The position numbers were made by a program, and so were the translations under genes. From Exaiptasia diaphana (taxonomy: Eukaryota; Cnidaria; Anthozoa; Actiniaria; Aiptasiidae): a stretch of DNA of 64,000 nt. Location: positions 118,480 to 182,479 of the forward strand of contig NW_018385813.1 of NCBI RefSeq assembly GCF_001417965.1, given 5' to 3'. Shown here piece by piece: positions 1 through 25,801 of this stretch. How positions within the stretch are numbered: position 1 is the first letter of the stretch; each line of letters begins with the position of its first letter. The notes under the pieces are model-generated. The model saw nothing but the letters and a program-made list of their open reading frames with translations. It did not search any database and had not been told where the DNA came from.

Positions 1-1691
1 GTAGGTCGCGCGAGAGGTGCATGCGACACCGGCCCTTGTCGCACTAAGGACGAAAGGGTATTTCATAGGTATTTCCATTTTTACTCACGTCAGTTTTGCA
101 GCTTTCTTACAGTAGATAAATTTAATTCGTCTAATTCGGTTTTCAGTGATTTGATGTGTTTTCGACAAATCTGTTCCCGTTGCCAAATCTTTCGTCCTTA
201 GCGTGGAAAATGGTATCAAAAAACCGTTTAATTTTGAAACAAGTTGTCAATAATTTATGACGATTTTTTTTCTCTCTTCAACTTGTCTTTTTCATTCAAA
301 TTTTTAATTGACCAGGTTTTCATTAACTTTTGATTTATTACTAGTAGATTTATTCAGAATATATGTCAATCAAAAAATTCTGTTGTATATCACATCTTAA
401 CTGTAAATCTAGTTGAAAAGACGCTACAAATAGCCGTCTTCAGAGAGACGAAATATTCACGATCCGCGAGCATGAAAAAGGATTGAAAAAGCGTGAAATT
501 TTCTTCTCTAGGACGAGATAAAGTGAACATTTTGGCGCCACTGTCAAAATTGACGGGAATCAAACCCGATGAAAATTCGACGTTAGCTGTATCTATCAGA
601 ATAGAATTACAAAACGTTTTTGATTTTGTCGCTAAAATGTTGCCAATTTAATTACTTGTTTCAAAGCAGAACTGATTCACGTAGAGTCCATATTTATTAT
701 TTTCTTCCTTTTTTAATTATAAAGCAACAACAAACATGAGCAAACAAATGACAAAACTATATATTTAATTACTTTTAATGTCATAACTAAACTTTAGACG
801 TTTTACGCCGTTATTTTAAACTATACCTANGTTTTCTCGTTATTATTTGCATTTAGATTAAATGCAGTAAACCCCCAGTGTAGAACAATGATAATTTGTT
901 TTTTACACTAATATATCATATCTACCTCATACTGTATTTAGAGACTTGTTTTACACCTGAGGTTTATTGCATTTAGTCTGTCGAATTTGTAATATATACA
1001 GATCATTTAAAATCAATGCGATAAAGTTGTATAGCTTGTGGTTCAAACAATGCATAATTAATGATATAAATTACTATCATAATTTAATGGTTTGCATAAT
1101 CACTAAATGAATTTATTTTTCTTGATTCGGAAAACGTTTTAAAATTTGAAAAAAAATTGAGAAATGAAAATATGAAAAAAGAAAAAGAAGGAGAAAAGGA
1201 AAATTATATACACTAATAACATACCTTACAATTTAAACTTATTCTATCAGGTCTATTCTATTTTTAAGAACTCAACTATAAGGACAAATACGTCGAAAAT
1301 CGAATACCAATACTACGTATTGGTATGTTAACTATATTACAGAATGCTCTACAGAAATTAACACAAGTTATATTAGTATTAAAGTACCGCACTATTGATA
1401 AAAATTAATCAGTATTCTTCAGATGTTCTTATGTTGCGGAAGAAAAACGAATAAGGCTTTACTACCAAACTACAATAGCTTTCGAGAATAGTTCCTTATC
1501 CTCGTGAAAACACTTAATATGACTAAAGTGAAATAAAAAAATATCTAGTATAACCCAACTTAACTTAATTTCGTGTTTATCATATTTTTGTACTGTGTCA
1601 TCCTTTTTCACAATTAAAAGCTACTCCCATAACTGACCATTTTTACCAGTAAACTACAATGTTAACGATATTTACAAATATATTTAACGAA
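1..1691. other. 3' flank of the PLEKHH-like gene, no gene seen
   Basis: This AT-rich stretch lies beyond the stop codon of the minus-strand gene that ends at 1692. I see no exon with splice sites and no conserved protein in either strand. It holds an imperfect inverted repeat (859-976) and a short palindrome with 10-bp arms (1304-1326). The 3' UTR and poly(A) site of the PLEKHH-like gene must lie in its right-hand part. The left edge (about 45-200) has a weak inverted pair around the word CTAAGGACGAAAG that may be a decayed transposon end. Confidence 0.5.
859..976. repeat. Imperfect inverted repeat
   Basis: About 30-bp arms, starting TAAATGCAGTAAACC on the left and ending GGTTTATTGCATTTA on the right, enclose about 60 bp. 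The arms differ at several positions, as in an old MITE. No clear target duplication is visible. Confidence 0.5.
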
Positions 1692-15489
<13,798 letters not shown>

Positions 15490-16083
15490 ATTGACCAACG
15501 ATGATAAGTATATTGTCGTGAAGCTAGATTATAAATTCTTTCTATATCCGTTTATCTTGCTTCGAATTGTCTTGCCTCTATTCCAGTAACGGATTTACCA
15601 TATCAATGCAACTAGACAATTGTCGTAACTATTTCCCGAGATAGATCCTATGCTATTTATACAACTATTCGAGAAATGCTCTACCACAAAAGAACTCGGA
15701 AGTGAGCGTTAAATAGTGGGAAAAAAACTAATGACTAATATTGTTGCTGGGATTAATACGTGACTTAGTGTAGAGACGAATGACACGCGCGTTGTACCGT
15801 AGAGCCGGTACGTCAAATTCAGCATGTCTGAACGTATCACCAGTTATCAACGTCTTACTGAGCTATAACATGAGCCTCTCTAACGATAACTTTACCTCAT
15901 TTGAAGCCATCGAACCACATTTCTCATTGGTGACAGCCATTCGTGTATAGTAAATACCCAATGCACCTATCTCGACTTAGAACGGACAGTTATCGATTAG
16001 ATTGCCGAGCGAAAATCGACTGTAAATTAATGCTTCGGCATGGATTCGGCATGTTAAAGGTGGACACGAAAACTATTCAAAAG
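15490..16083. promoter_or_regulatory. Head-to-head promoter region of PLEKHH-like and MAO genes
   Basis: About 590 bp separate two start codons on opposite strands. It must contain both 5' UTRs and transcription starts unless one gene has an upstream non-coding exon. No TATA box is evident at a sensible distance on either side. An open frame continues upstream of the MAO start chosen here. Confidence 0.5.
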
Positions 16084-19000
16084 ATGTCCACAGAGTATGA
16101 CGTGGCTATTATTGGTGCAGGGATAAGTGGTGAGGCTTTTTTGCGTTAGAAAATACTGTTTTTACTATTTAAAAGTAGCATATAACAGTGCTAACGTTAT
16201 GCTAGAGTGGTTTTCATAAAACCGTGAAATACACTTTAGTTTAATACACTTTAGTACACCCTAATACCATTGTTTTCTTTTGTTGTCATCNGACTATTAC
16301 ACTTTAACTAATAGTTTTTGTTTCACGGGTTTATGAAAACCACTCTGATTCCTTTGTTTCCTATTGTCCAATCAACACTATTTTAATAGTTATTACAATT
16401 AGTTATTATAATTAAGTTAATACTTTATGTTCACATCTTGGTAAATTTTAGAAATAATCTCAAATTGTTTGTAAAATTCATTAGGTCTGTGCTCTGCCAA
16501 AATTTTACAAGAAAAATATGGTCTCAATGTTGTTGTTTTGGAGGCAAGGGATAGGGTTGGTGGCCGAACTTTGACAGTAAAGGTAAGACTATAAACAATG
16601 TTGAAATATGTTGAATAATTATGGTATGAGAGGTAATATTATTGATCTCATTATGTTTATTATTGTTATATTTATTTATCAGTTTATTTATTTTTTCATT
16701 CATTTATTACTTCATTTGTTTCATTACAATCTCATGTACTCTTTGTGTCTTAGCTTCTCTGTTTAATGAACATTTTGAACGATTGTTCAACAGACCTTTT
16801 CAGGGTTAAAACCAAAGTGAGCAACATGTTTGCTGCAGAACTGAAATGAATAAGTGTGCCAAGTACAGTCAACACTCTCGTAAGTGACCACCTCGGGATC
16901 ACCTCAGGATCTTACAAGAGATGGTCGCTTACGTGAGAGTTTTTTTTACATAATTTATATGGGAAACAATTATAACAGGAAATTTAAAAGGTGGCCGCAT
17001 ATATAAGGGATATGTTCGCTTACGAGAGTGGTCATTCAAAGAGTTAACTCAGTATTATAAAAATTATGACTTTCAAAAATTATTTTTGCTGACAATGCAG
17101 AAGAATAAACAAGCTCAAAGATGACAGTTTTTGAGTTGTTACCCGATTCTGACTCACTTTGGTGCAAAACCCCAGGCTCCTCATGCAACTTTTTTCTTAT
17201 GACTACAAAAAGGGCTATTTTACATGTAAAAATGTATTCTTTTTATTTATTTCCTCTTTAATTCATTCATCCCATTCATTCTTCCCATTGTTGATTGATT
17301 CATTCTATCATTTCTGTATCTATCTATCCATTTTTTTCAATTTCTTATTCATTAATCCATTTGTTTATTGATTCATATTTTTAAATGAATTAATTATCCC
17401 ATGTATTCAATCAAAGGATTCGTCCTTTGGGTACTGTGATCTTGGTGGTTCGTACATAGGCTCTACTCAAATCAAAGTCAAACAGTTGGTTGAAGATCTT
17501 TCATTGGAGTTATATAAGATCAATGATAAAGGCTATGATGTCCATTATTTCTTGGTAGGACCAACAATACTATTTATGTATTTATTTATCAAAGGCTGAT
17601 ATCAGTTTATAACAACATATAGCATTGTTATTGAACTTGTGCCACCAGCTTAGGGCCTAATTATATCCTAAAAGTGACCACAAAACTTATTTTTGGTGAA
17701 TTATTGTCATTACCACCCTAAGTGGGACCAATTAATGGTGTTACTGTTACTGAACCACTTTGCACCTACTATTGGTGCGTAAGGCCTCCGTCTAGCTTCT
17801 CCAGTGATCTAATGGTGGTTCCACTCAAATACAATTCAAACATTTAGTTGAAAACTGTTTTTAGTTTTATTCAAAATACAGAACACAGATAAACTAACCC
17901 ACAGTACTTCCTAAGCTAAAAGTTGTCTGTGTACAGTCTCATCAATGAATGATTTTCTTATGGCTTGATATACTTAGTAGCATTAATTTAGACAAATCTA
18001 TTTAAGGGTAAAAGACAGCTAAATAAAGGAACAGTACCATTGGGATCTTCTTTATTGGGCATCCTAGACGTCAATAACTTTTGGATCCATATTGACAAGA
18101 TGTCTAAACAGGTTCCCTTAGATAAACCATGGTTAGCAGCCAAGGCTGATGAATGGGATAAACTTACTGTCAAAGAATATATCCACAAAAAGTGTTGGAC
18201 AAGGTGATTTAATACAATTGCATGTTATTCTTCACATTGTGAAAGAGAAACGTGCTTGCATATTCATTAGGCTACTTGCAGTGTGTTATCATGATTGTTT
18301 ATCAGATCCTCTAATGAGTAATAATCTTCATGATAATTTTCATGAACAGGTATGGTAGATCTGCAGCTTCAGGTTTTGTTCAGGGCATCCTCACATCAGA
18401 GCCTCATGAAGTGTCGCTACTCTTTTTCCTTTGGTATTTGCATTCAGGGGGAGGTAAGACGTGTAATGACAATGAATTCATTATTTGCATCAACACTGTC
18501 GCTACTCTTTTTCCTTTGGTATTTGCATTCAGGGGGAGGTAAGACGTGTAATGATTATGAATTCATTATTTGCATCAACACTGTCGCTACTCCTTTTCCT
18601 TTGGTATTTTCATTCAGGGGGAGGTAAGACGTGTAATGATAATGAATTCATTATTTGCATCAACACTGCTTTTTTCATATCCTTTTTTTTTAGTTTTCTA
18701 TACCATCTGTTTAATACTTTTCTTCAAGTGTCCTTTATTTCAGTATTATTTTTGACTTTTTATTGTAAGTTGGAAAAGTTACATATATTATACAAGCTAT
18801 TTCAAAAAAGGTTGTCAGATAAAATGGCAAATGTCAATGGTCGAACGGCGATTGCATGACGACTGAAAGTAATGTAATATGTAGTCTATTTAGTTGAAAT
18901 CAAAGTTACATATTACTCTAACCGTAACTTTGTGAGGTTATGACAATCATCCACTATAATACTCTCTGTAAATGAGGACCTTGGCCTGGTCACAGTAACA

Positions 19001-22000
19001 ACAGGTTTTGATAGTTGAATTAAGGCAATAGCAACTGATTTGTATTGTAAGATGATCAGTGGTAAACAGACGGCTCCATTTAGTCATCATTTCTATGTTT
19101 AAGTTGAATCCAAAAAGTGAATTTTTGTTTATCAAAACAGTGCAACCATAGTCCCTTTCGGCCATCCAATCTCAATTCGACAATTGCCGTTCTCCCCAAC
19201 AACGTTTTTTGAAATAGCTGTATACAGGTATTTTAATATCTACTATATAAAAAATAACATATTATAGTAGATACAGATATATAGCAGTTGTTTCATTCAT
19301 TCTTATAGGCATAATACGAAACTGGGAAATATCTGATGGAGGTGCTCAAGTAAGTGAATTGCATAAAATAAGCAAATTTTATTTTTATTTATTTTATTTT
19401 TTTTTTTTTTTCCAATTCTTATTTATTGAAAAGACTAAAACAAGCTCTGGAACCTTTATTTTTATATTTACACAGGAATTTAAAATAGTGGGTGGCTCTC
19501 AGCAAATTAGTAATAGATTGGCAAATAGGATTGGTGAGTGATTTATGTTTTATAATAAATTAAATGTTATTAATTGCCTTAAGACATGTTGTTGCTATTG
19601 GGATCCCTTTGGGAAAGATATAAGACTTGTTCATGTTATCTGGTCTCATTTGCACCCTACCCTTTTGTCTAGCTTAAAGGGGTATTATTCAAATGAGACT
19701 GCATGTTATCATTTTAAGCAAATAATAAAATAATGAGCTGGAGACCTTTATGGGCTATAAAACTGCTTGCTTGCAGCTCGCAGTTTTAAATATGCCCATT
19801 AAGGTCTCCAGCTCATATTTTATATATTACTTAACTGTTCTTAAAGGATCTGATAAGGTTCACCTTGGCAGTGATGTTACCCATATTTATCAGCAAGACT
19901 CTGGGAGTGTTCTCATTACTTGTGGTTATGGAGTACAATACAAGGTAGAAACTTTAGTTTAAATTTTTGTTTGTCATATAAAGAATAAATCAATCCAAGT
20001 TCACCCTGAACTTACACACGTACCTTATATTTCAGGCAAAGAAAGTCATCAGTACAGTTCCCCCTGCTTTACTCAATAGGATACGATTCAACCCACCTTT
20101 GCCTGGTTTAAAGTTACAGGTTATAATATCATTGTATAAATGAAATTGTTGTATACCTCTTCTAATATTTATCATTATTATTAACTCTGCAGGCATATCA
20201 AAGAATGCCTGTTGGATCTATTATCAAAACTGTTACTTTCTATGACAAGACATTCTGGAGACAAAAGGGTAAACAGGAGCTTTATTCTTCATTCGCAAAC
20301 ATATCACATTTTGTAATCACTATATCCATCTATATATTACATGGTTTGCATTCATGCAATTTCTTGTATTGAAAACAAACTAATTAGTATAATTTAATTC
20401 ATTGAAGAGTTAAGAAGTTGTCCTTCAGTAGCATATTGAAGTAAAAGGAGAGTTAAGGGCCATACACTACTGTGAAATTCAATTGTGTCTTGATGATTTT
20501 TCGCAGGATGCTGGCATCTTCAGGTCATGAAAATACAATATAACAGTATTATATTGAAAAGCTTGTCAAGATATAAATTGAATTTCACAGTATTATACGG
20601 CCCTAAACTCTCCTTTCACTTCTTCATTGCATTATTGCTGAAAGATTGTCTTTATGATTATAGATCTGTCAGGAATGTTTACATGTGATTGTGTTCCTGT
20701 TGAAGAAGCCTATGATGACACTAAACCAGATGGGACACACCCTGCAATCATGGGGTACCTCACTTTTTTACTCTACGCTATTAGTTTTAACCAAAAAAAT
20801 ATGCACTAGAGTCAAAAGGGGTCAGTAAATTATAGGGGGCTGTTGAGATAGTGAGATTAAGTTGAAGTAATAGCTTTAAAAATAATTTATTCATTTATCT
20901 AATATTGGTAGATTTGTACTGGCTGATTCAGCAAGAGATGTCTGCAAACTAACCAAGGATGAAAGGTAGATATTGCGACCAATAATAGTTTAGTGTTCAG
21001 AGAATTGGTAATACATTCAAAGTCTTTGGTGGCTTGCAGAAAAAAGTTGGTTTGTGAACAGTATGCAGAGATGTATGGATGTCAAGAAGCCTTACAGGTA
21101 AGTTAACTTTTGCTTTAAGTTATTAAACAAAACAAAAAGGTTTCCAATAGAGAATTTTATTATCATGAGTATCTGCCAAGAAAACACATTTTAGTTTCAT
21201 TCATTTTTTTTTATTTATTTATTTATTCAACTCCAAGCCTGTTAATTATATTGAGAAAAACTGGATGGAAGATGAGTATGCTGGTGGTTGCTATGTTGGA
21301 GTGTTTCCTCCTGGAATTCTGACTAAATATGGAAAGTAAGGGTGATACTATCTCTTGATTCTAAAAATCGAGTTAAATTATTTCTCAAAATTACAGCTAC
21401 ACCCAGAAACATTGTTTATTCTTCTGCACAGTCGGCATTATTTAATTGTTTAATAAAATGTTAAAAAACCTGTTAAAAAAAAACCAAGATCAATTGAGAG
21501 GATGGACAACGTTTTTGTGTTGGCCATATCCTATTCATCAGTAAATTGATAACAAGTCTTGATTTTAGAGTCTTAAGGGAGAGGTTTGAGAATGTACACT
21601 TTGCTGGGACCATAACAGCCTCTCACTGGGCTGGTTACATGGAAGGAGCTGTTGAGTCAGCAGAAAGGGTTTCCCTGGAGGTAAAACTACAAGCTGTGTC
21701 ATGTAATGTTACTGTCATACCATAAATTCTCTTAATGCTACTTTAATTGGCAGGTTGCTCACTCTCTTGGCAAAATCAATGAGGAAGAATTCAAATCTTT
21801 AATTTCCCAAACAACAGTAGGTGTAAAAAGATATTACACAGTGTAACATGTTACGTACATTGTTAACCATCATCATTTTTTAGCAATATTTACTGAATTG
21901 TATGCATCAATGTTTGTTTCAGACACCTGGCTTTCCATTCCTTCAGTTCAGTTTCACACAAAAATACTTGATGCCATCAGTTCCAGGTTTATTAGGACTG

Positions 22001-22063
22001 TCAGTGCTTGGCGTTGGTACTATTGCATTAATAGTGGTCTCAATTTATCACAAAAAATCATAA
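16084..22063 (+). CDS. MAO: Monoamine oxidase (MAO-A/B type)
   Basis: A flavin amine oxidase that deaminates amines with FAD, anchored in the outer mitochondrial membrane. The first exon gives the FAD-binding GxGxxG as [10 protein letters not shown]. Further exons give [53 protein letters not shown] and [18 protein letters not shown]. The exon at about 21.24-21.34 kb carries [15 protein letters not shown]; its Cys matches the residue that holds FAD covalently in vertebrate MAOs. The last exon ends with a hydrophobic helix and KKS, as in the MAO C-terminal membrane tail. Exons confirmed at 16084-16129, 16485-16582, 17417-17554, about 17992-18203 and 18350-18453, then onward to the stop at 22061. 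Start: MSTEYD at 16084 is preferred by alignment with MAO, but an in-frame ATG at 16051 and others upstream remain possible. One exon end is triplicated (see 18413-18667). Confidence 0.95.
16203..16347. mobile_element. Short MITE in MAO intron 1
   Basis: Inverted ends AGAGTGGTTTTCATAAAACC and GGTTTATGAAAACCACTCT enclose about 100 bp, with internal repeats of TACACTTTA. TA flanks the left end; the right flank has changed to TG. Confidence 0.8.
16868..17040. repeat. Decayed inverted repeat in MAO intron 2
   Basis: The words CACTCTCGTAAGTGACCAC, CGCTTACGTGAGAGT and TTCGCTTACGAGAGTGGTCA occur as inverted copies across about 170 bp. This is typical of an old MITE. No coding sequence is present. 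Confidence 0.5.
18413..18667 (+). repeat. Three tandem 85-bp copies of a MAO exon end plus splice donor
   Basis: Units start at 18413, 18498 and 18583, each beginning GTCGCTACT. Each unit holds the last coding part of a MAO exon ([15 protein letters not shown]), the donor GAG/GTAAGA and about 45 bp of intron. The copies differ at only a few bases. The first donor, at 18454, keeps the reading frame into the next exon. Because 85 is not a multiple of three, reading through to a later donor shifts frame. Confidence 0.95.
19732..19816. repeat. Hairpin-forming inverted repeat
   Basis: Arms begin ATGAGCTGGAGACCTTTATG and end with the near-complement CATTAAGGTCTCCAGCTCAT, separated by about 40 bp that contain a second small stem (CTGCTTGC/GCTCGCAG). 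Located in a MAO intron. Confidence 0.7.
20438..20622. mobile_element. MITE-like inverted repeat in MAO intron
   Basis: Arms of about 55 bp: the left starts GAAGTAAAAGGAGAGTTAAG and the right ends with its imperfect complement CTCTCCTTTCACTTC. It sits between the exons ending WRQK and starting DLSGMF. Confidence 0.75.
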
Positions 22064-22202
22064 ATATATGAATTAAATTAATTTAATTATGATTAAATAC
22101 TGTCTGATGAGTGCATAGCACGAAACTCGGAGTTACAGCAAAATCTTGCCTCTTTGATATCATTTGAATTATGAATTATCTTAATTTTTAAACTTTTTAT
22201 CA

Positions 22203-22208
22203 AATAAA
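22203..22208 (+). terminator. Poly(A) signal of MAO
   Basis: AATAAA, 140 bp after the MAO stop codon and just before the simple repeat that starts at 22231. Confidence 0.6.
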
Positions 22209-22230
22209 AGGATCAGTATAGAAACAAAAG

Positions 22231-22398
22231 TGATTGATTGATTGACTGATTGACTGAGTGATTGATTGTCTTATTGATTGATTGATTGACTGATTGATTG
22301 ATTGAGGGATGGATGGATGGATTGATTGATTGATAGATGGATTGATTGATTGATTGATTGACTGGATTGATAGATGGATTGAGGGATGGATTGATTGA
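22231..22398. repeat. (TGAT)n microsatellite
   Basis: A tetranucleotide array TGATTGATTGAT with interspersed GGATGGAT and TGAC variants. Long open frames on either strand here are products of the repeat, not genes. A CCCCTA-type array follows at about 22583. Confidence 0.95.
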
Positions 22399-22582
22399 AG
22401 TAGTACAAGGAATGAGGGGAGGGCAGATCTTTTTATCTACAATTAGATGTTGTACAGCTTCTGTATTTCCAGATCCAGGATTTTTCCCAGGGGGTTCACT
22501 ATGCATAAAAAATGCCTCTGCCACTAGAAGCACCAGCTGATGTGTATGCTTGTATGTTAAGGTAGTAGGGTGGTGTATTACC

Positions 22583-22625
22583 CCTACCCCTTCCCCTACC
22601 CCTACCCCTATGCCCACCACACCCA
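22583..22625. repeat. CCCCTA-rich short array
   Basis: Several CCCCTACCCC units followed by CCCACCACACCCACCC. It resembles a degenerate telomere-like or G-quadruplex-forming tract, with the G-rich strand on minus. It lies between MAO and the 3' end of DHRS7. Confidence 0.8.
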
Positions 22626-22831
22626 CCCTTCTAGATCTGTCATTGATAACATTGGTTCAATTGCATTTCTCATTTATTCATTTAATAAACGTATATTTTC
22701 ATTTGTTTACACCATAGCTGGCATTATAAAAAAAATCATCTTTCATATTAAGTCAAATCCAAGTTGATATACAAGTATGAACAAAACAATACAGTTGTCA
22801 CTACTGGTTACACAGAAACTATAACAAACAT

Positions 22832-25471
22832 CTATTTATCTGGAAAAAAATAAGAATAATAAAATAATGAATAAAGAAAGCAAATACCAGTATAGCTACA
22901 GACATTTAATACTATGTTGTGTATTCTTCATACCTCAATGTCAACATTAATTAATATTCTGACATTGACCATTGCTATGTAACTTGCCCACACAAAGTTC
23001 TTGTGTGTACTTATTAGCAATAGACTGCTATTAATCAAAATGGTTAACTCTATTTATAAATGTACCACTAAGGCACCAGAAGTATGAAGTAGTACGAATA
23101 ATAGCAATAAAAAAATCACATACAAATATAGTGATCTACTAACCTTTATCTGCCATCTCTCTCATTTTCATTATATGTTTAACCCCAAGTCTTTTAGATA
23201 ACCTACAATGATTCAACAATCAATCAATGACCATTTGGTTGCTTTTAAGTTAATAAGTACAAATCTCTGGCCAGTAAACTGCTATAATATTCTTTTAGCT
23301 CTAATAATAAAGCACTGTAATCAGCCAATCAGTGTGTGTTTTATGCATGTATCTCAAGTACTTTATATTGATATTTCATGGTTCAAGATGATACAGCCTT
23401 TTGCAAAAATTATGAGAATTGTCTAAATATCTAAATATCATAATATCTATATCCATATATTGTCCGGAACACGCGGGTTTGCTAGAATAATTCATTGTTG
23501 ACATCGAGAAAATGTTCAGAACTACGGATAAGTCTGTCGCCAAAAAAAAAACTAAACTACAAAGACAAGGGACTAAGGGCATCGCGCGGGATTACCCATC
23601 ATGCACTCGATATTATGATATTTAGATATTTCAACAATTCTCATAATTTTTGCAAAAGGCTGTAATCAACCTACCAGTTGAATAAGTTTGGAAGATACTG
23701 GTTGGCATAGAGAAAAAACAGTATAGGGTTGATTGAAATCCATAACTCATCCAGTTTGTTTGCCATGCCAACTGTGATCAGGTATGCGCATCTTGCAGGG
23801 TCCATACGGTTATCCTTGGAGGACTTTGCTGCTTTCTCTTTCTCCTTAACAGTCTAGATCAAACTTGAACTATTAGACTGTGCTTATCTTTGATGTCTTT
23901 ACCTTATCAAAGCCAACTTACCACATTCACATCTTCTGTGAATGCATTGTCTCTTATGTTGGTAAGAATGGGTCCTGGACAGATCATGGTTACATCTATG
24001 TTGGAGTCATACACTTCTATTCTCAATCCATCAAAATATCCCTGAAAAGTGAAAGAATTGATTCAAACTTGGTTCATACAGTAGATAAAGTATTTTTTTG
24101 AGATGTGTAACAAACCTGAAGTGCAAACTTGGTTGCATTGTAAACTGCAGACATTGGTGCACCTTGATGTATAAAGAAACTCAGCAAATGATTTTAATAA
24201 TCTCCTTTACGGTTACCTGCGCCATCTTGAAAGGTAGCCGTGCCTTTGCATCGAAGCGAGACGACCGTTGAGCGTGCAATGATAGATACCTTCTTTCACA
24301 CCTACAGACAATTATTTACAGGTATCTATCATTGCATGCTCAACGGTTGTCTCGCTTTGATGCAAAGGCACGGCTACCTTTCAACATGGCGTAGGTAACC
24401 GTGAAGGAGACTATTGGATATTTGCCTACCTAATATTGACTACATTGACATTTTTAAGTAGTGTAGTTTTCAATTGTATCACATGTATGAAATTCACCAT
24501 CTGTTGGTAATAATTTTAGAAACAACATTTTTTCAATACCTAACTTGCCAGCCACACTACTTGTGACGACAATGTGTCCTGATTTTCTCTTCACCATATG
24601 AGGTAGAACTGATTTTGTCAATGATATAACTGCCATTGTATTTAACTTAAACATAGCATTCTCAACATCAAGCCCTGGTGTATCAATAACCATTCCACGT
24701 TGGCTACGGCCACTGTTATTCACAAGTATGTCAATCTATAAAAATATAACATTTTAAAAAGAGTGATATCTAATATTGTAGTACTTACTAGTATATGTGT
24801 CATGAATGCCGAGGACTAAACCAAAGTCAAGACTTAGTACTCTTACCTTATGAAAGTGATTCAAGACGGTATCTGTGTATTGCACATGTTTGTCAAATTC
24901 AGTAACGTCCATTGGTAAGACCAATATATCTTGATCAATATTGTATGACGGGTACAAAGGCTGCACTATGTCTGAAGAGAGAAGCAAAATGCAATTCATT
25001 TTATCCACAACCCTTGACCAGACAAACACCATATTTGCAATAAGATAGCTTATTGTAAACAATGGAATAATTCATGATTATCGTTTAGATATTTGATGAC
25101 TGATCATATTAAGTATACAGCAATATCCCCCTTACAGAAATGCTGCCTCCTTCCCTGCTCTAGATCTCCCCCTCAATTTCTCGTAAAAACAGCGAAATTC
25201 AATTACCTCCACAATTCCTTTTAACTCTCTCCAGTTCCTCTTTTCTTCTTGACGATAAAACAAGTTTACTGCCACATTTCGCGAGCTCATAAGCAAGATA
25301 TTCTCCAATGCCACTGGAAGCCCCTGTTATCCAAACCACTCGGCCGTAAAAACGNCTTTTTGGTGAAGTTCCAAACCATTCGTACAGCTTTAACTTGAGA
25401 TCACAATCACTAAGGAATATCAGAATCATTAATACAATAGGAACAGCCAGTAGGCAGTACAACAAAGCCAT
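22832..25471 (-). CDS. DHRS7: DHRS7-like short-chain dehydrogenase/reductase
   Basis: A membrane-anchored classical SDR. Exon 1 (25207-25471) starts [20 protein letters not shown], an N-terminal membrane helix, then [18 protein letters not shown], the NAD(P)-binding TGxxxGxG. Later exons give [10 protein letters not shown] (24.85-24.97 kb), [14 protein letters not shown] and [12 protein letters not shown] (24.5-24.7 kb), the catalytic YNATK (24.1 kb), [10 protein letters not shown] (23.9-24.0 kb), and a tail with [20 protein letters not shown] (23.7-23.9 kb). A 3' exon at 23.14-23.20 kb reads [17 protein letters not shown] tiny terminal exon (22832-22839, adding DK and a TAG stop) is proposed from a strong acceptor and matching phase; this part is tentative. 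The order and hydrophobic tail match DHRS7 (retSDR4), an ER enzyme acting on steroids and retinoids, though the substrate here is unknown. One base in exon 1 is unresolved. Confidence 0.88.
23392..23664. mobile_element. TA-flanked MITE, 273 bp, in DHRS7 intron
   Basis: Inverted ends TACAGCCTTTTGCAAAAATT and its complement at 23645-23664, with pairing of more than 50 bp inward (ATGAGAATTGT, ATATCATAATATC). TA flanks both ends. The middle is less AT-rich (CCGGAACACGCGGG, GCATCGCGCGGG). Confidence 0.88.
24201..24410. mobile_element. Foldback element, 210 bp, in DHRS7 intron
   Basis: Two arms of about 95 bp are almost perfect inverted copies: the left begins TCTCCTTTACGGTTACCTGC and the right ends CGTGAAGGAGA. 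The loop is only about 25 bp. Arms share GTAGCCGTGCCTTTGCATCG and the word ATGATAGATACC. A transcript of this intron would form a long stem. Confidence 0.88.
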
Positions 25472-25801
25472 TTTCGATATTTAATTTGGGGATATGGCTG
25501 TATCGTTTCTGTACAATGTTCAATGTTTCACAATCTTTACACAGGAATCCCGTGATAATTAGCACAGGAAGCCCAAAATCAATTTTTATATGCTTGAATT
25601 ATAATGAAGTATAATCTCATTCAATAAAAGGACGACAAAATTAAAAAAAAAAATAATTTAACTATATCTTTTAGAGTTAGTCGGTAGTCTCTCTTCGGAA
25701 TAGCTGTGTAAAAAAGTCCTCGTGCCAAGCCAACCATGTGAGGAGTCTGGCTGGAAGGCCTGGTTTGCAAGGAAGGCTTTTGAAGAGTTAGTTTCGTTAA
25801 A
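25472..25801. promoter_or_regulatory. Divergent promoter, DHRS7 and MIPEP
   Basis: Only 330 bp separate the two start codons, so the two genes must share a bidirectional promoter. No TATA box is evident. On the DHRS7 strand the word TTGGGCTTCCTGT occurs at 25563-25575, about 95 bp upstream of the start; it recurs near other gene starts in this window. Confidence 0.7.

Noticed and set aside
18330-18859. Several overlapping plus-strand frames repeating [11 protein letters not shown]
   Set aside because: Produced by the 85-bp triplication; only the first unit is MAO coding sequence.
22213-22626. 137-codon minus-strand frame rich in Ile-Asn-Pro-Ser
   Set aside because: Translation of the TGAT and CCCCTA simple repeats.
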